From assembly GCA_017391675.1 (NCBI GenBank), contig JAFOXR010000076.1, positions 1-64,000 of the forward strand: 64,000 bases of DNA. The letters are read 5' to 3'. Positions 8,869 to 19,105 of this stretch are shown here, piece by piece (the first letter of the stretch is position 1; each line of letters begins with the position of its first letter). The translations under genes were made by a program, and so were the position numbers. This DNA is from Muribaculaceae bacterium. GTDB lineage: Bacteria > Bacteroidota > Bacteroidia > Bacteroidales > Muribaculaceae. The notes under the pieces were generated by a model. The model was not told the DNA's origin, did not search any database, and was given only the letters and a program-made list of their open reading frames with translations.

Positions 8869-11800
8869 ATGCTAAACAGAATTATTAAATTTTCGTTGAA
8901 CAATAGGATTCTGGTACTTTTGATTACTTGTTTCCTATTGATTGGGGGTACTATAATTACCTTCAATTCTGAAGTTGATGTATTCCCCGACTTGAATGCA
9001 CCAACTGTGACCGTAATGACCGAAGCTCATGGTTATGCTCCCGAAGAAGTTGAGAAATCGGTTACATTCCCTATTGAGACAGTACTGAATGGTGCTACGA
9101 ATGTGCGTCGTGTGCGTTCTTCTTCCACAAGTGGTTTTTCCATCGTTTGGGTCGAATTTGACTGGGGAACTGATATCTACAAAGCACGCCAGATTGTATC
9201 GGAAAAGTTGTCTACGCTTGAAAGCGATTTCCCTAATGGAGTAAAAACACCTGTACTAGGTCCACAGTCCTCTATATTAGGAGAAATGCTTATCGTTTCA
9301 TTGACTTCCGACAAGACCAGCCAACAGGATTTAAGAACAATAGCCGACAGAACTATTCGTCCTAGAATTCTTGCAGAAGGAGGAGTAGCCGAAGTACATG
9401 TAATTGGAGGAGATATAAAGGAATACCAAATCCTTATCGACCCTGCTAAGATGAAATATTTTGATGTGTCGATGGACGAGATCAGTGCTGCCACTCAAAA
9501 TATCAACAACAATGCCGGAGGTGGTGTACTTTACGAATTCGGTAATGAATACATCATTAAGGGAGATATCAACACTACAAATCTCAATGATATTGCCAAT
9601 ACTGTGGTGAGAAGCAATGAGAATGGAACCGTTTTAGTGGGTGATGTTGCTAAAGTAACTATTGGTTCTAAATCACCTAAACTGGGACTAGCATCAAGAA
9701 ACACTCAACCTGCTGTATTGCTTACTATCACAAAGCAACCCGAAACTGATACAAAAGCTCTGACCAATACCATTCTGGCTAGTCTTGATGATCTGAAAAA
9801 ATCATTGCCAAAAGATGTTGTTATATCTACCGACACATTCCGCCAAAGCAACTTCATTGACAGTTCAATATCAAACATACAGAGTTCATTGCTTGAAGGT
9901 GCCCTATTTGTGGTTATAGTGCTTTTCTTCTTCTTGATGAATGTGCGTACAACACTTATATCTCTCGTTGCTCTACCTCTTTCGGTAATCGTAACAATAA
10001 TCGTGCTGCATGTGTTTGGATACACTATAAACACTATGAGCCTAGGAGGTATAGCAATCGCAATTGGTTCTTTGGTTGACGATGCTATTGTAGATGTTGA
10101 AAATGTATATAAAAGAATTCGAGAAAATAAGTTGCTTCCGAAAGAGGAGAGAAAATCTGAACTGGATGTAGTGTTCCATGCATCTGCCGAAGTGCGCATG
10201 CCTATCTTGAACTCAACATTGATCATCATTGCTTGTTTCTTGCCACTTTTCTTTCTTACAGGTCTTGAAGGCAGATTGCTTATTCCTCTAGGTATTTCAT
10301 TCATTGTATCTCTTGTTGCATCTACTATCGTAGCATTGACTGTGACTCCTGTTTTGTGCAGTTATCTGCTCAAAGGAAACAGCAAGAAAGAAGATAAAGA
10401 TCCATATCTAACAGCAAAGCTGAAAACCGCATATCAAAATGCACTGACTGCCAGTTTCAAGCACAAGAAATCAATTCTATATGTAACAGGTGGTATATTT
10501 GTAATTTCACTTGCTTTATTCTTCACTCTCGGTCGAAGTTTCTTGCCATCATTCAACGAAGGCTCTTTCACAATTAATGTGAGTCTTATGCCTGGCGTAT
10601 CGCTTGAAGAGTCTGACAAGATTGGACGCGAAGCAGAGAAAATCATTTTGAGCATACCCGAAGTTAAATGTGTGTCAAGAAAAACTGGACGCGCTGAATT
10701 AGCTGAACATTCTTTCGGCGTTAATGTATCCGAAATTGAAGCCCCTTATGAAATCTCAAACCGTTCAAAAAGGGAAATCATGAAGGAACTGCGCGAAAAG
10801 CTTGCAATAATACCTGGTGCAAACATCGAAATAGGACAACCTATATCCCATCGTATTGATGCTATGCTCTCTGGATCTAAAGCTCAGATTGCAATAAAAT
10901 TATTTGGACCAGACCTAAACAAACTGTACAAAACTGGTAGCGAAATCAAGAATTTGATTTCAACAGTTCCAGGTATTGTTGATGCCAATATAGAACAACA
11001 AATAGCTAGACCTCAACTACAAATTCGTCCTAAGAGAGACTTGCTAGCAAAATACGGCATTACAATAGCTCAATTTACCGAATTTATAAACATTACGCTT
11101 GCTGGTGTCGTTGTTTCTCAAGTGTACGAAGATGGACTTCCTTACGACATAACGCTTAGACTAGAAGACAGCGACAGAGGTTCTATGGAGAAAATCAAGA
11201 ATTTGATGATCGATAGCAATTCAGGTAAAATTCCATTCTCTTATGTTGCAGAAATAAAATCAGCTGACGGACCTAACACAATAAGTCGTGAGAATGTAAG
11301 TCGCAGAATTCTTATTTCATGTAATGTAGCAGATAGAGACCTTCGAGGAGCTGTTACCGATATACAGGACAAGATAAATGAAAACATCACTTTGCCCGAA
11401 GGTTATTATTTAGTATACGGAGGACAGTTTGAGAATGAAGCTAAAGCATCAAAGACTCTTGCTATAATGTCGGCTATCGCATTAATAATAATCATAATGC
11501 TCCTATACCAAGAGTTTAGAGACATTAAGCAGGCTCTTATCGTACTTATTAACATGCCTTTGGCGATGATAGGCGGTGTGATGATACTAAAAATGGGTTC
11601 AAACGAACTCAACATTCCAGCCATCATAGGTTTCATATCATTACTTGGTATCACCACCCGTAACGGAATGCTACTAATGTCACGCTATAATCACCTTAAG
11701 GAAGAAGGATTTAGCTTGAATGAGCGTATTCTAAAAGGCAGTATAGACCGCTTGTTGCCTATTATAATGACAGCGCTAACATCGGCTCTGGCACTGATAC

Positions 11801-11952
11801 CTATCGCTATAAAGAGTTCGGAACCAGGCAATGAGATTCAAAGTCCAATGGCCATAGTCATCTTAGGCGGACTTATTACATCTACAGTACTGAATGTATT
11901 CATCGTTCCTATTATTTATTATCTAACGAATAAAAAGGAAGTAACAAAATGA
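8869..11952 (+). CDS. Heavy-metal RND efflux pump, CusA/CzcA family
   Basis: Inner-membrane proton-driven transporter of 1027 residues, the normal size. The first transmembrane helix (about 10-30) is followed by the porter loop, and the second half repeats the layout. The proton-relay helix reads IAIAIGSLVDDAIVDVENVY (about 393-412), with the acidic pair and Glu typical of the HME class but differing from the DFG-type signature of classical Zn/Co pumps. The gene starts 20 bases after the adaptor and overlaps the channel gene by 4 bases (ATGA). Export of a divalent or monovalent metal is well supported; which one is not. Confidence 0.93.
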   Translation: MLNRIIKFSLNNRILVLLITCFLLIGGTIITFNSEVDVFPDLNAPTVTVMTEAHGYAPEEVEKSVTFPIETVLNGATNVRRVRSSSTSGFSIVWVEFDWGTDIYKARQIVSEKLSTLESDFPNGVKTPVLGPQSSILGEMLIVSLTSDKTSQQDLRTIADRTIRPRILAEGGVAEVHVIGGDIKEYQILIDPAKMKYFDVSMDEISAATQNINNNAGGGVLYEFGNEYIIKGDINTTNLNDIANTVVRSNENGTVLVGDVAKVTIGSKSPKLGLASRNTQPAVLLTITKQPETDTKALTNTILASLDDLKKSLPKDVVISTDTFRQSNFIDSSISNIQSSLLEGALFVVIVLFFFLMNVRTTLISLVALPLSVIVTIIVLHVFGYTINTMSLGGIAIAIGSLVDDAIVDVENVYKRIRENKLLPKEERKSELDVVFHASAEVRMPILNSTLIIIACFLPLFFLTGLEGRLLIPLGISFIVSLVASTIVALTVTPVLCSYLLKGNSKKEDKDPYLTAKLKTAYQNALTASFKHKKSILYVTGGIFVISLALFFTLGRSFLPSFNEGSFTINVSLMPGVSLEESDKIGREAEKIILSIPEVKCVSRKTGRAELAEHSFGVNVSEIEAPYEISNRSKREIMKELREKLAIIPGANIEIGQPISHRIDAMLSGSKAQIAIKLFGPDLNKLYKTGSEIKNLISTVPGIVDANIEQQIARPQLQIRPKRDLLAKYGITIAQFTEFINITLAGVVVSQVYEDGLPYDITLRLEDSDRGSMEKIKNLMIDSNSGKIPFSYVAEIKSADGPNTISRENVSRRILISCNVADRDLRGAVTDIQDKINENITLPEGYYLVYGGQFENEAKASKTLAIMSAIALIIIIMLLYQEFRDIKQALIVLINMPLAMIGGVMILKMGSNELNIPAIIGFISLLGITTRNGMLLMSRYNHLKEEGFSLNERILKGSIDRLLPIIMTALTSALALIPIAIKSSEPGNEIQSPMAIVILGGLITSTVLNVFIVPIIYYLTNKKEVTK

Positions 11953-13142
11953 GCATTATGAAAAGTAAATTATTAATAACATTTGCCATTGCTTCAATAT
12001 TTTCATTAACCGCCAATGCAATAACAGTAGAATCGGTTCTTGACAGTATTGAGAGCAACAACATACATATTAAAGCTAGAATTGCTGAAATAAAAGGCAA
12101 AACTTCCGAGATTAAGTCTTCAAATAATCTGGGTGATACCGAATTTGGATTCGAATATCAAAAAGGAGACAATGTAGAGGGAAACAAATACGGTTTCTCT
12201 GTGACGCAAGGTTTTGAATGGCCGGGAATGTACATTACAAGAGCAAAAGCAAACAAATCAAAAATCAAAGCTGCCGAATATGAGTTCTCGTCACAAAAGC
12301 TTGACATCATGCTTAATGCAAAACTTGTGTGCCTTAACATTATAAATGCTAACCGCAAAATCAAAGCGCAAACCGATATTTACAACAATATCAGTCAGCT
12401 TTACAATGAATACGAGAAAGGATTCAAGCATGGTGAAATATCTATTCTAGATATAAACAAGCTTAAAATCGAACTTCTTAATGTAAAGCAAGCACTGGAT
12501 AAATCCATTACTGAACGAAATGTATTGATAGAAGAACTTACTGCTATTAACGGTGACATAGCTATTGCAGGAGTTGAAAATATTGTCGACTATCCAGTTC
12601 AAGACTTAAAAGCATACGATATTTATGCGTCAGAAGCCATATCACTAGATCCTGTTCTAAACTATTCTCGTGAAGTTGCAAATAGCGCAAATAAGGAAAC
12701 TACAATGGCTAAGATGGGCTGGCTCCCAAAATTTTCTGTGGGATATAAATTTGCAAATGAATTAGGCAGTAAATTCAATGGTATCGCTGTAGGCATGTCT
12801 CTTCCTATCTTTTCCAACCTGAATAAGGTTAGCATGGCAAAATCCGAGCAAATCAGTGCCGAATACGGTCGCCAAGATACCGAGATAGAGATGAACAGCG
12901 CGATAAAAAACGACTATGCACAAGCTGTATACTTGAGAAGTCAAATTTATTCATACAATTCGGTTCTAACAGATTCCTCTAATATAGAGATGCTAGAGAA
13001 AGCATTATCTGGAGGACAAATTTCACTATTGAACTACTTGCTAGAGCTCCGATATTTTCTTGAAGCCCAACAAACACTGCTCGACCTCGAATTTGAATAT
13101 AATTCAATCCTCGCAAAACTGAACAAATACAGTTTGCTATAA
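11949..13142 (+). CDS. TolC-family outer-membrane efflux protein
   Basis: 397-residue channel component of the tripartite efflux system. A signal peptide (MSIMKSKLLITFAIASIFSLTANA) precedes two long helical repeats with coiled-coil character, as in CusC/CzcC proteins. It overlaps the pump gene by 4 bases, so translation is coupled. A strong terminator follows at 13152-13182 and ends the operon. Confidence 0.87.
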   Translation: MSIMKSKLLITFAIASIFSLTANAITVESVLDSIESNNIHIKARIAEIKGKTSEIKSSNNLGDTEFGFEYQKGDNVEGNKYGFSVTQGFEWPGMYITRAKANKSKIKAAEYEFSSQKLDIMLNAKLVCLNIINANRKIKAQTDIYNNISQLYNEYEKGFKHGEISILDINKLKIELLNVKQALDKSITERNVLIEELTAINGDIAIAGVENIVDYPVQDLKAYDIYASEAISLDPVLNYSREVANSANKETTMAKMGWLPKFSVGYKFANELGSKFNGIAVGMSLPIFSNLNKVSMAKSEQISAEYGRQDTEIEMNSAIKNDYAQAVYLRSQIYSYNSVLTDSSNIEMLEKALSGGQISLLNYLLELRYFLEAQQTLLDLEFEYNSILAKLNKYSLL

Positions 13143-13151
13143 AACAAGAAA

Positions 13152-13182
13152 AGAAGCAACAGCCTGTTGTGCTGTTGCTTCT
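13152..13182. terminator. Bidirectional terminator between the efflux operon and the DUF4136 gene
   Basis: A perfect 12-base stem (AGAAGCAACAGC) with a 7-base loop separates two converging genes. Confidence 0.85.
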
Positions 13183-13194
13183 GCTTTTCCTACA

Positions 13195-13803
13195 TCACTG
13201 CTTCTTCGGCAAATATTGAGGCAATAATTTTACAGGGAACTCTGAGAACAGCACTTTTACAGCTTGAGCTATTTCAGTAAGGTTCCTGAATTGGCTGTCT
13301 CCTGGTTGAAGTATTGTAGATACCGATGAAGAGTATAACGCAATCTTCCTGTCCATATCCACTAGCTCCATTGTGAGGACTCCTTCACGGTATATTCCTG
13401 TTATCACTTTAGCATTTGCATAATAGCTTTGCCAATACAAATTACGAGGATACATGTAATAAGGATACATACCATTATATGCATAATAGCCAGGAGGCAG
13501 AGCAGGAGCTGTTTCAATCTCCTTCTGGATTGTTAATGCAATGTTCACCAGTAATGGAGAATCGGCTGACTCAACATATCCTCTCTCTACCATTTGTTCT
13601 CTAATGGCTGCTGCAATATTATAATATGTAACCATATTCATTCCTGGAGGCAAAGACCCTTCAGGTGGAGCAACAATACGGAATGTCTTATATGCACTTA
13701 GGTTTGAGTTGTTATAAACTGAACTATTAACCAATGTGTAAGGGCTACAGGAACTGGACAATAGTCCAAGTATTCCCAAAAGTGTAATAATAATTTTCTT
13801 CAT
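13195..13803 (-). CDS. DUF4136-type lipoprotein
   Basis: 202-residue secreted protein with a lipoprotein signal (MKKIIITLLGILGLLSSSC, Cys19). The KTFRIVAPPEGS region (about 44-55) and the following beta-rich body with TYYNIAAAIREQMVERGY match DUF4136-like proteins. The family has no assigned biochemical role and is usually anchored in the outer membrane. A Tyr/Pro-rich patch (about 105-125) is noticeable. It stands alone between two terminators or promoters. Confidence 0.75.
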   Translation of the reverse strand: MKKIIITLLGILGLLSSSCSPYTLVNSSVYNNSNLSAYKTFRIVAPPEGSLPPGMNMVTYYNIAAAIREQMVERGYVESADSPLLVNIALTIQKEIETAPALPPGYYAYNGMYPYYMYPRNLYWQSYYANAKVITGIYREGVLTMELVDMDRKIALYSSSVSTILQPGDSQFRNLTEIAQAVKVLFSEFPVKLLPQYLPKKQ

Positions 13804-13933
13804 AACAAGAGTGTTTTAAATTTAACTAAATAACAACCTTCTTTTAGAATTGTTTTTCAAAAACTGCAAAAGATTCTATTATCCGTATCGTAAAGTTTTT
13901 ACCAAATAATTATGATACCTCATAAGAAACAAC

Positions 13934-13941
13934 TAATTTTG
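13934..13941 (+). promoter_or_regulatory. Minus-7 element ahead of aguA
   Basis: TAATTTTG matches the TAnnTTTG consensus 26 bases before the aguA start. A clear -33 TTTG is not seen, so strength is uncertain. Confidence 0.45.
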
Positions 13942-13967
13942 AATATCAATTATTTTTATAAGAAAAT

Positions 13968-15002
13968 ATGGGCGAAAACAAAAGATTCATTGCAGAATGG
14001 GAGCCGCAATCGGCAGTTATGATTGCCTGGCCTCACAAGGAGACCGATTGGGCATATATGCTTGATGAGGTGGAAGAATGCTACAGAAATGTAGCTAGAG
14101 CCATTATGCAATACGAAAATCTAATTATATTGACCGCTCAAGCCGATCATGTTGAATCATGCCTAGATAAAACAGCAGCATTTAAAGCATTTCCTGTAAA
14201 CATTCTCACTAACGACACATGGTGTAGAGATTTCGGAGCAATTGCCGTAGAGAATAACGGAATGAATGAATTGTGCAACTTCAAGTTCAACGCTTGGGGA
14301 AACAAGTTCCAATGGGCACTTGACAATGATGTCACCGATAAGATGAATAATCTTGGTTTATTCTCATGTAAAGTAAATGACTGCAGCAATTTCATTCTTG
14401 AAGGAGGCTCAATTGAAACAGATGGCAACGGCACTCTACTTGTTACATCGCAATGTCTGCTCACCCCTACCAGAAATCCGCACATGAGCAAGCAAGAGAT
14501 TGAGACATACCTCTGCAATACACTAGGAGTAAGAAAGGTTTTGTGGTTGGATTATGGTGCATTTGCAGGCGACGATACCGATAGCCACATTGACACTCTT
14601 GCCCGCATTGCTCCTGATAACAGCATTATTTATGCCGGTTGCGACAACACTGACGATGAGCACTATGACGAGTTGGCTAAAATGGAAAAGCAACTATCTA
14701 CATTTACCAATGCAGATGGTATCCCATACAAGCTATACAAGCTTCCGTTTCCTGACACTATCTATGATGAAGACGGAGAAAGATTACCTGCGACCTATGC
14801 CAACTATCTTATAGTTAACGGTGCCGTCATTGTACCAACATACAATCAGCCAAGCAATGACTTGAAAGCAATCTCTATTATCAAGAAAGCATTCCCTGCC
14901 CATGCTATCGTAGGAGTTGACTGCAGAGCGTTAATTAAACAACACGGATCGTTGCATTGCATCACAATGCAATTCCCTAAAAACATATTCAAAATCTTAT
15001 GA
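13968..15002 (+). CDS. aguA: Agmatine deiminase
   Basis: Converts agmatine to N-carbamoylputrescine and ammonia, the first step of putrescine synthesis from arginine-derived agmatine. The 344-residue protein is a guanidino-modifying enzyme of the porphyromonas-type arginine deiminase fold. Landmarks are the EWEPQSAVMIAWPH start, TWCRDFGAI (about 84-92), the DDTDSHID motif with the catalytic His (about 207) and the nucleophilic Cys331 in HGSLHCIT. The last 4 bases overlap aguB, so the two are translationally coupled and form a complete agmatine-to-putrescine route. Confidence 0.93.
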   Translation: MGENKRFIAEWEPQSAVMIAWPHKETDWAYMLDEVEECYRNVARAIMQYENLIILTAQADHVESCLDKTAAFKAFPVNILTNDTWCRDFGAIAVENNGMNELCNFKFNAWGNKFQWALDNDVTDKMNNLGLFSCKVNDCSNFILEGGSIETDGNGTLLVTSQCLLTPTRNPHMSKQEIETYLCNTLGVRKVLWLDYGAFAGDDTDSHIDTLARIAPDNSIIYAGCDNTDDEHYDELAKMEKQLSTFTNADGIPYKLYKLPFPDTIYDEDGERLPATYANYLIVNGAVIVPTYNQPSNDLKAISIIKKAFPAHAIVGVDCRALIKQHGSLHCITMQFPKNIFKIL

Positions 15003-15886
15003 GCAAATTATTGAAAGTCGGTATAATCCAACAAAGCAATACTGCCGACATATCATCAAACCGACAGAATTTGATTAATAAAATACGCACACTTGCAAAT
15101 CAAGGTGCAGAACTTGTAGTACTCCAAGAACTACACGATTCTTTATACTTTTGCCAAGTAGAGTCCACCGATAACTTTGACATCGCTATTAAATTAGATG
15201 GAGAAGAATGCAAAGCATACTCAAACATAGCAAAGGAGTGCGGTATTGTATTGGTGACTTCAATGTTTGAAAAGAGAGCTTCCGGCCTATATCACAACAC
15301 TGCCGTAGTATATGAAAAAGATGGCAGCGTTGCGGGAAAGTATCGCAAAATGCACATTCCTGATGATCCTGCATATTACGAAAAATTCTACTTCACTCCA
15401 GGCGATTTAGGGTTTGAACCTATCAACACATCTGTAGGCAAACTCGGTGTCCTCGTGTGCTGGGACCAATGGTATCCTGAAGCAGCAAGACTCATGGCAT
15501 TAAAGGGTGCTGATATGCTCATCTACCCTACAGCTATCGGTTGGGAGAGTTCCGATACTGATGCAGAAAAATCGCGTCAGCAAGCTGCATGGCAAACAGT
15601 TCAACGCGGTCACGCCGTTGCTAACGGATTACCTGTAATTTCAGTAAATCGTGTTGGGCACGAGGTTGATCCTTCTGGTCAAACTAACGGAATACAATTC
15701 TGGGGATTTTCGTTTATTGCAGGTCCTCAAGGAGAATTGTTATACCAAGCCCCTTCCGACAAAGAAACAGAAGCTATTGTAGAAATTGATATGGAACGCT
15801 CGGAACAGGTACGCCGCTGGTGGCCATTTTTGCGAGACAGGCGTATTGAAAACTACGGAGGCATAACAAAGCGTTTTCTAGACTGA
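14999..15886 (+). CDS. aguB: N-carbamoylputrescine amidase
   Basis: Hydrolyses N-carbamoylputrescine to putrescine, CO2 and ammonia. It belongs to the nitrilase superfamily (295 residues) with the complete Glu-Lys-Cys triad: E44 in LQELHDS, K117 in YRKMHIPDD and C154 in LVCWDQWYPEA. The specific role is supported by the sequence type and by the direct overlap with aguA. Confidence 0.94.
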   Translation: MSKLLKVGIIQQSNTADISSNRQNLINKIRTLANQGAELVVLQELHDSLYFCQVESTDNFDIAIKLDGEECKAYSNIAKECGIVLVTSMFEKRASGLYHNTAVVYEKDGSVAGKYRKMHIPDDPAYYEKFYFTPGDLGFEPINTSVGKLGVLVCWDQWYPEAARLMALKGADMLIYPTAIGWESSDTDAEKSRQQAAWQTVQRGHAVANGLPVISVNRVGHEVDPSGQTNGIQFWGFSFIAGPQGELLYQAPSDKETEAIVEIDMERSEQVRRWWPFLRDRRIENYGGITKRFLD

Positions 15887-15898
15887 TTTCACACATAA

Positions 15899-15933
15899 GA
15901 AGAAGCGAATATTTTCACGATATTCGCTTCTTC
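15899..15933. terminator. Bidirectional terminator after aguAB
   Basis: A perfect 14-base stem with a 7-base loop (TTTCACG) lies between aguB and the converging DUF5686 gene. Confidence 0.88.
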
Positions 15934-15938
15934 ATTTA

Positions 15939-18500
15939 TTAGAATGTGAAGTGCAGCTGAACTCGTAAACCGCTTTTATCGGCACCAGGCGTATCCCTGT
16001 AAGTAAGACGCCACACATAGTCCAATCTAAGTATTGTAAAAATATTATCCAGCCCCACGCCTATCTCCATATAAGGCTTTTTCTCCATAGGCTTGCATCG
16101 AGTTTCTAATGGGAAACGGAATAAATCATTATTGAATTCAGGATTATTCTTGTTACTCAATCGGCCATATAGACCACGGAACGAGAATACCTCCCGCAAT
16201 TTCATATACTTTATCAACGGAATGCGATTGAAGATTGCTCCATTTGCCCAATAGGTAATGTCCCACGACACATACTGATCATTAGCAAACTCAAATGCAT
16301 TCATCAAAGCGTAGGATTCAGGCTGAATTGTATAAGACAAGTTTGCGTTAGGTATAAGCAAATCTGGATAATTCACCTCGCTCCATACCTTTCCTGCCTT
16401 AAGGATTATATCGGTATATCCAAAAGCCGAGAACCAGAATCGCTTCTGAACACTGAATTCAGTCTTGTTTATCGTATTCATGCTGCCCAAAAATCCTTTT
16501 GGGGCATACTCTTGAGTCAATGCAAATACAGGAGCATCAAGATTGATCGGGATACGATTGCTCCTCGTTTGATAGAACTTCTCTCCAGGAGCATATCTCA
16601 ATGTCACATTGAACAATGCTTCATCATACTTCTTGAACACATTTCCATATCCGTCCTCAAAAGGCATCATTTTTGTTGCTTCTTGAGTATTGTATTTAAA
16701 GCCTGCCGATACAGAGAATCCACATTGCGTTTCTAGCGTGTACTGCAAATTACTTGAACGCAGATAGGTCATTTTATCATTCTTCTGCCTCTTTAGGGCC
16801 AAGAATACATTATCGGCATTTGTAAACATGTAGTGCTGCCCTATCTGATCCACATCATAGCTATGTGATGCCTTGATAGAATGAATGGGGAATTCTCGCG
16901 AATGGTACTTTTTATCATTAAACGAATATTCCAGTTCAGCTTTATACTTCAATTTCTTGTCGCCAAATCCATAAGCAACATATCCGCGCGAGAACAGATT
17001 CTTGCTCAAATTAGCAGTTGTCATACCTCCCACTCTTAAGCGCAAACCCTCAACTGGATTGCCGCTTATGGTAGTATTCATCGGTCCGAAATCAAACTTG
17101 CTGTCTTTCTCCCTAGTAGGTATATAGCCCGACACTAGCGTTACAATCACCTTCTCTGCCCAATAAAACACAGGAACTTCCCTTAGCTTAACAAGCATCT
17201 TACTCACCGAATTTTCACTTGCTTTTATCGGAATCTGCCTATTGTCTTTCCAGAATTCATCGGGCATAAAAGATGCGTTTTCGCTTAGGAATGTATTTCC
17301 TTCCATTGAAAAGATCTCTTCATATTCGGGCTTATCAAAATTATGCCCTCTGTATTTCGTCAGTCTACGCGCATACAGACCTTGTGTTCCAGGCATAATC
17401 TTGAACTCAACTGTCATGTCATCTTTCACCTTAAGCCGAGTACCGTCAGATGCTTTTTCAAAGTCCTGAACCATATATATGTTTTCTACATAATTGAGGT
17501 TAATGGACTTAGGCACATTCAATTTCACTCGCTTAATGAACATTGTAGTATCTTCGAGCGGTACATATATACGCCCGGTGAATCCGAATGACTCCGGCGC
17601 GAAAGGAACAAAACTCAACTCTATGCACTTCACGCCATCAACTGGAATAGTATCAGTCAGATAGTACTTATAAAAGTTTACACCTATATTTGACAATGGG
17701 CTTACAAAACGATTCTGCATTATCGTTATATCGTTGTCATACACATCTACTTCCCTAAAAACATCTTCAAGAAAACGCTGTATACTTTCCTGGTCAAACG
17801 CCTCATCTATACCAGAACTCTTGCTGCCTCTTATCAGTTCCTTCTCGCTGTTAGGGTTTCTGCGATAATACTGAGTGGAAATCTTTTCCTTAACCGAAAC
17901 ATTCAGTATAGGCTTTCCTGACACCTCCGATGTGTCCAGATAATCAAATATGAATGAGAATTTCTTCGTTAGCCAGTTCTTTTTCTCTTGTTCCGAGAAA
18001 TCGTTAAGACCGAGGGATATTTTGGTATGCTTGTCATAAGTATAGTAGTCATGATTCTTTGGATTATGCTTGTTTCTCCTAGCACGCAATTTCTCCATAA
18101 AAATCACTGCAGGATTATTCTTTTTAGAATACTTATCCTTTTTGTAATTAACAACCACTTCTTTCAATGCAACTCCTGTGGGTGGCAAATCGATAACCAA
18201 ATCATTAGTTTTCCCCTTATTTACATATACTTCCTTTTCCCGATATCCCATTGTAGACACACTCAAGCAAATGAAATTGGTAGAAGTTGTCATATTGAAC
18301 TCTCCATTTTCATTAGCAAGCATACCTTTATCCGACCCTTTCAGGAAAATTGCAGCAAATGGTATTGGCTCATGACTAATTGAATCTCTCACCAATCCTT
18401 TTAATATTGTAGGGGCTGTAGGGTGTTGCGAATATATATTTACCGAAGTAAATAATAATAGCATACAGTATAATGTAACCGATAAAAAGCGTCTAAACAT
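15939..18500 (-). CDS. Outer-membrane protein, CarboxypepD_reg-like plus DUF5686
   Basis: 853-residue protein with a signal peptide (cleavage near YSQHP, about residue 25). A carboxypeptidase-regulatory-like beta domain follows (LKGLVRDSISHEPIPFAAIF to about residue 110). The rest is the DUF5686 region, ending in a beta-barrel-like C-terminus that finishes with Phe (LRVQLHFTF), typical of outer-membrane barrels. The organisation is common in Bacteroidetes, but the transported or processed substrate is unknown. A TonB plug is not recognised. Confidence 0.83.
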   Translation of the reverse strand: MFRRFLSVTLYCMLLLFTSVNIYSQHPTAPTILKGLVRDSISHEPIPFAAIFLKGSDKGMLANENGEFNMTTSTNFICLSVSTMGYREKEVYVNKGKTNDLVIDLPPTGVALKEVVVNYKKDKYSKKNNPAVIFMEKLRARRNKHNPKNHDYYTYDKHTKISLGLNDFSEQEKKNWLTKKFSFIFDYLDTSEVSGKPILNVSVKEKISTQYYRRNPNSEKELIRGSKSSGIDEAFDQESIQRFLEDVFREVDVYDNDITIMQNRFVSPLSNIGVNFYKYYLTDTIPVDGVKCIELSFVPFAPESFGFTGRIYVPLEDTTMFIKRVKLNVPKSINLNYVENIYMVQDFEKASDGTRLKVKDDMTVEFKIMPGTQGLYARRLTKYRGHNFDKPEYEEIFSMEGNTFLSENASFMPDEFWKDNRQIPIKASENSVSKMLVKLREVPVFYWAEKVIVTLVSGYIPTREKDSKFDFGPMNTTISGNPVEGLRLRVGGMTTANLSKNLFSRGYVAYGFGDKKLKYKAELEYSFNDKKYHSREFPIHSIKASHSYDVDQIGQHYMFTNADNVFLALKRQKNDKMTYLRSSNLQYTLETQCGFSVSAGFKYNTQEATKMMPFEDGYGNVFKKYDEALFNVTLRYAPGEKFYQTRSNRIPINLDAPVFALTQEYAPKGFLGSMNTINKTEFSVQKRFWFSAFGYTDIILKAGKVWSEVNYPDLLIPNANLSYTIQPESYALMNAFEFANDQYVSWDITYWANGAIFNRIPLIKYMKLREVFSFRGLYGRLSNKNNPEFNNDLFRFPLETRCKPMEKKPYMEIGVGLDNIFTILRLDYVWRLTYRDTPGADKSGLRVQLHFTF

Positions 18501-18553
18501 TAATTCTACTGCTAAATATTACTTGTTTATATCTTATTAAACAATTATTTTTG

Positions 18554-18561
18554 CAAAAGTA
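18554..18561 (-). promoter_or_regulatory. Minus-7 element ahead of the DUF5686 gene
   Basis: On the minus strand the sequence reads TACTTTTG, matching TAnnTTTG, about 54 bases before the start codon. Confidence 0.45.
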
Positions 18562-18641
18562 TAAAAAACTATCCTAATCAATGTGTCGTTTTTTACCAAT
18601 TTAATGGTTATTATAAGAAAACAACATAATCTAAGACAATT

Positions 18642-19100
18642 ATGGCTATCGAAATAGAACACAAGTATCTCGTTATTGACACAGCTTTCAAGCAATACAC
18701 CCTGCAGAGCAAACACATATTTCAAGGCTATTTGTCAAAAGACAAAGAACGCACTGTGAGAATACGAGTGAGCGACAACGATGCATTCATTACCATTAAA
18801 GGTAAAAATCATGGTGACAAACGGCTGGAATTTGAATATTCTATACCCTATGACGATGCAAAGCACCTACTTGATTTATGCATAAAGCCTATAATTGAAA
18901 AATTCCGTCATATAGTTGAATACAACGGCAACATCTGGGAAATAGATGAATTCAAAGGCGCGCTTGACGGACTAATTCTTGCAGAAATAGAAATCCCTTC
19001 TAGCGAATACAAATATGACATTCCTCCATTTATCGGGAAGAATGTCACAAATGATTCAAGATATTACAATTCCAACCTTGTAGATAAGATTCCGGAATAA
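18642..19100 (+). CDS. CYTH-domain protein (triphosphate tunnel metalloenzyme)
   Basis: 152-residue protein starting MAIEIEHK, which carries the ExExK signature (E4, E6, K8) of the CYTH superfamily. Bacterial members of this size hydrolyse inorganic triphosphate or nucleoside triphosphates; adenylate cyclase activity is known for some relatives but not implied here. Alternating charged strands (RIRVSDNDAFITIKG, EIDEF, AEIEIP) build the tunnel. It converges on rlmD with only 5 bases between the genes and no terminator. Confidence 0.88.
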   Translation: MAIEIEHKYLVIDTAFKQYTLQSKHIFQGYLSKDKERTVRIRVSDNDAFITIKGKNHGDKRLEFEYSIPYDDAKHLLDLCIKPIIEKFRHIVEYNGNIWEIDEFKGALDGLILAEIEIPSSEYKYDIPPFIGKNVTNDSRYYNSNLVDKIPE

Positions 19101-19105
19101 ATCCG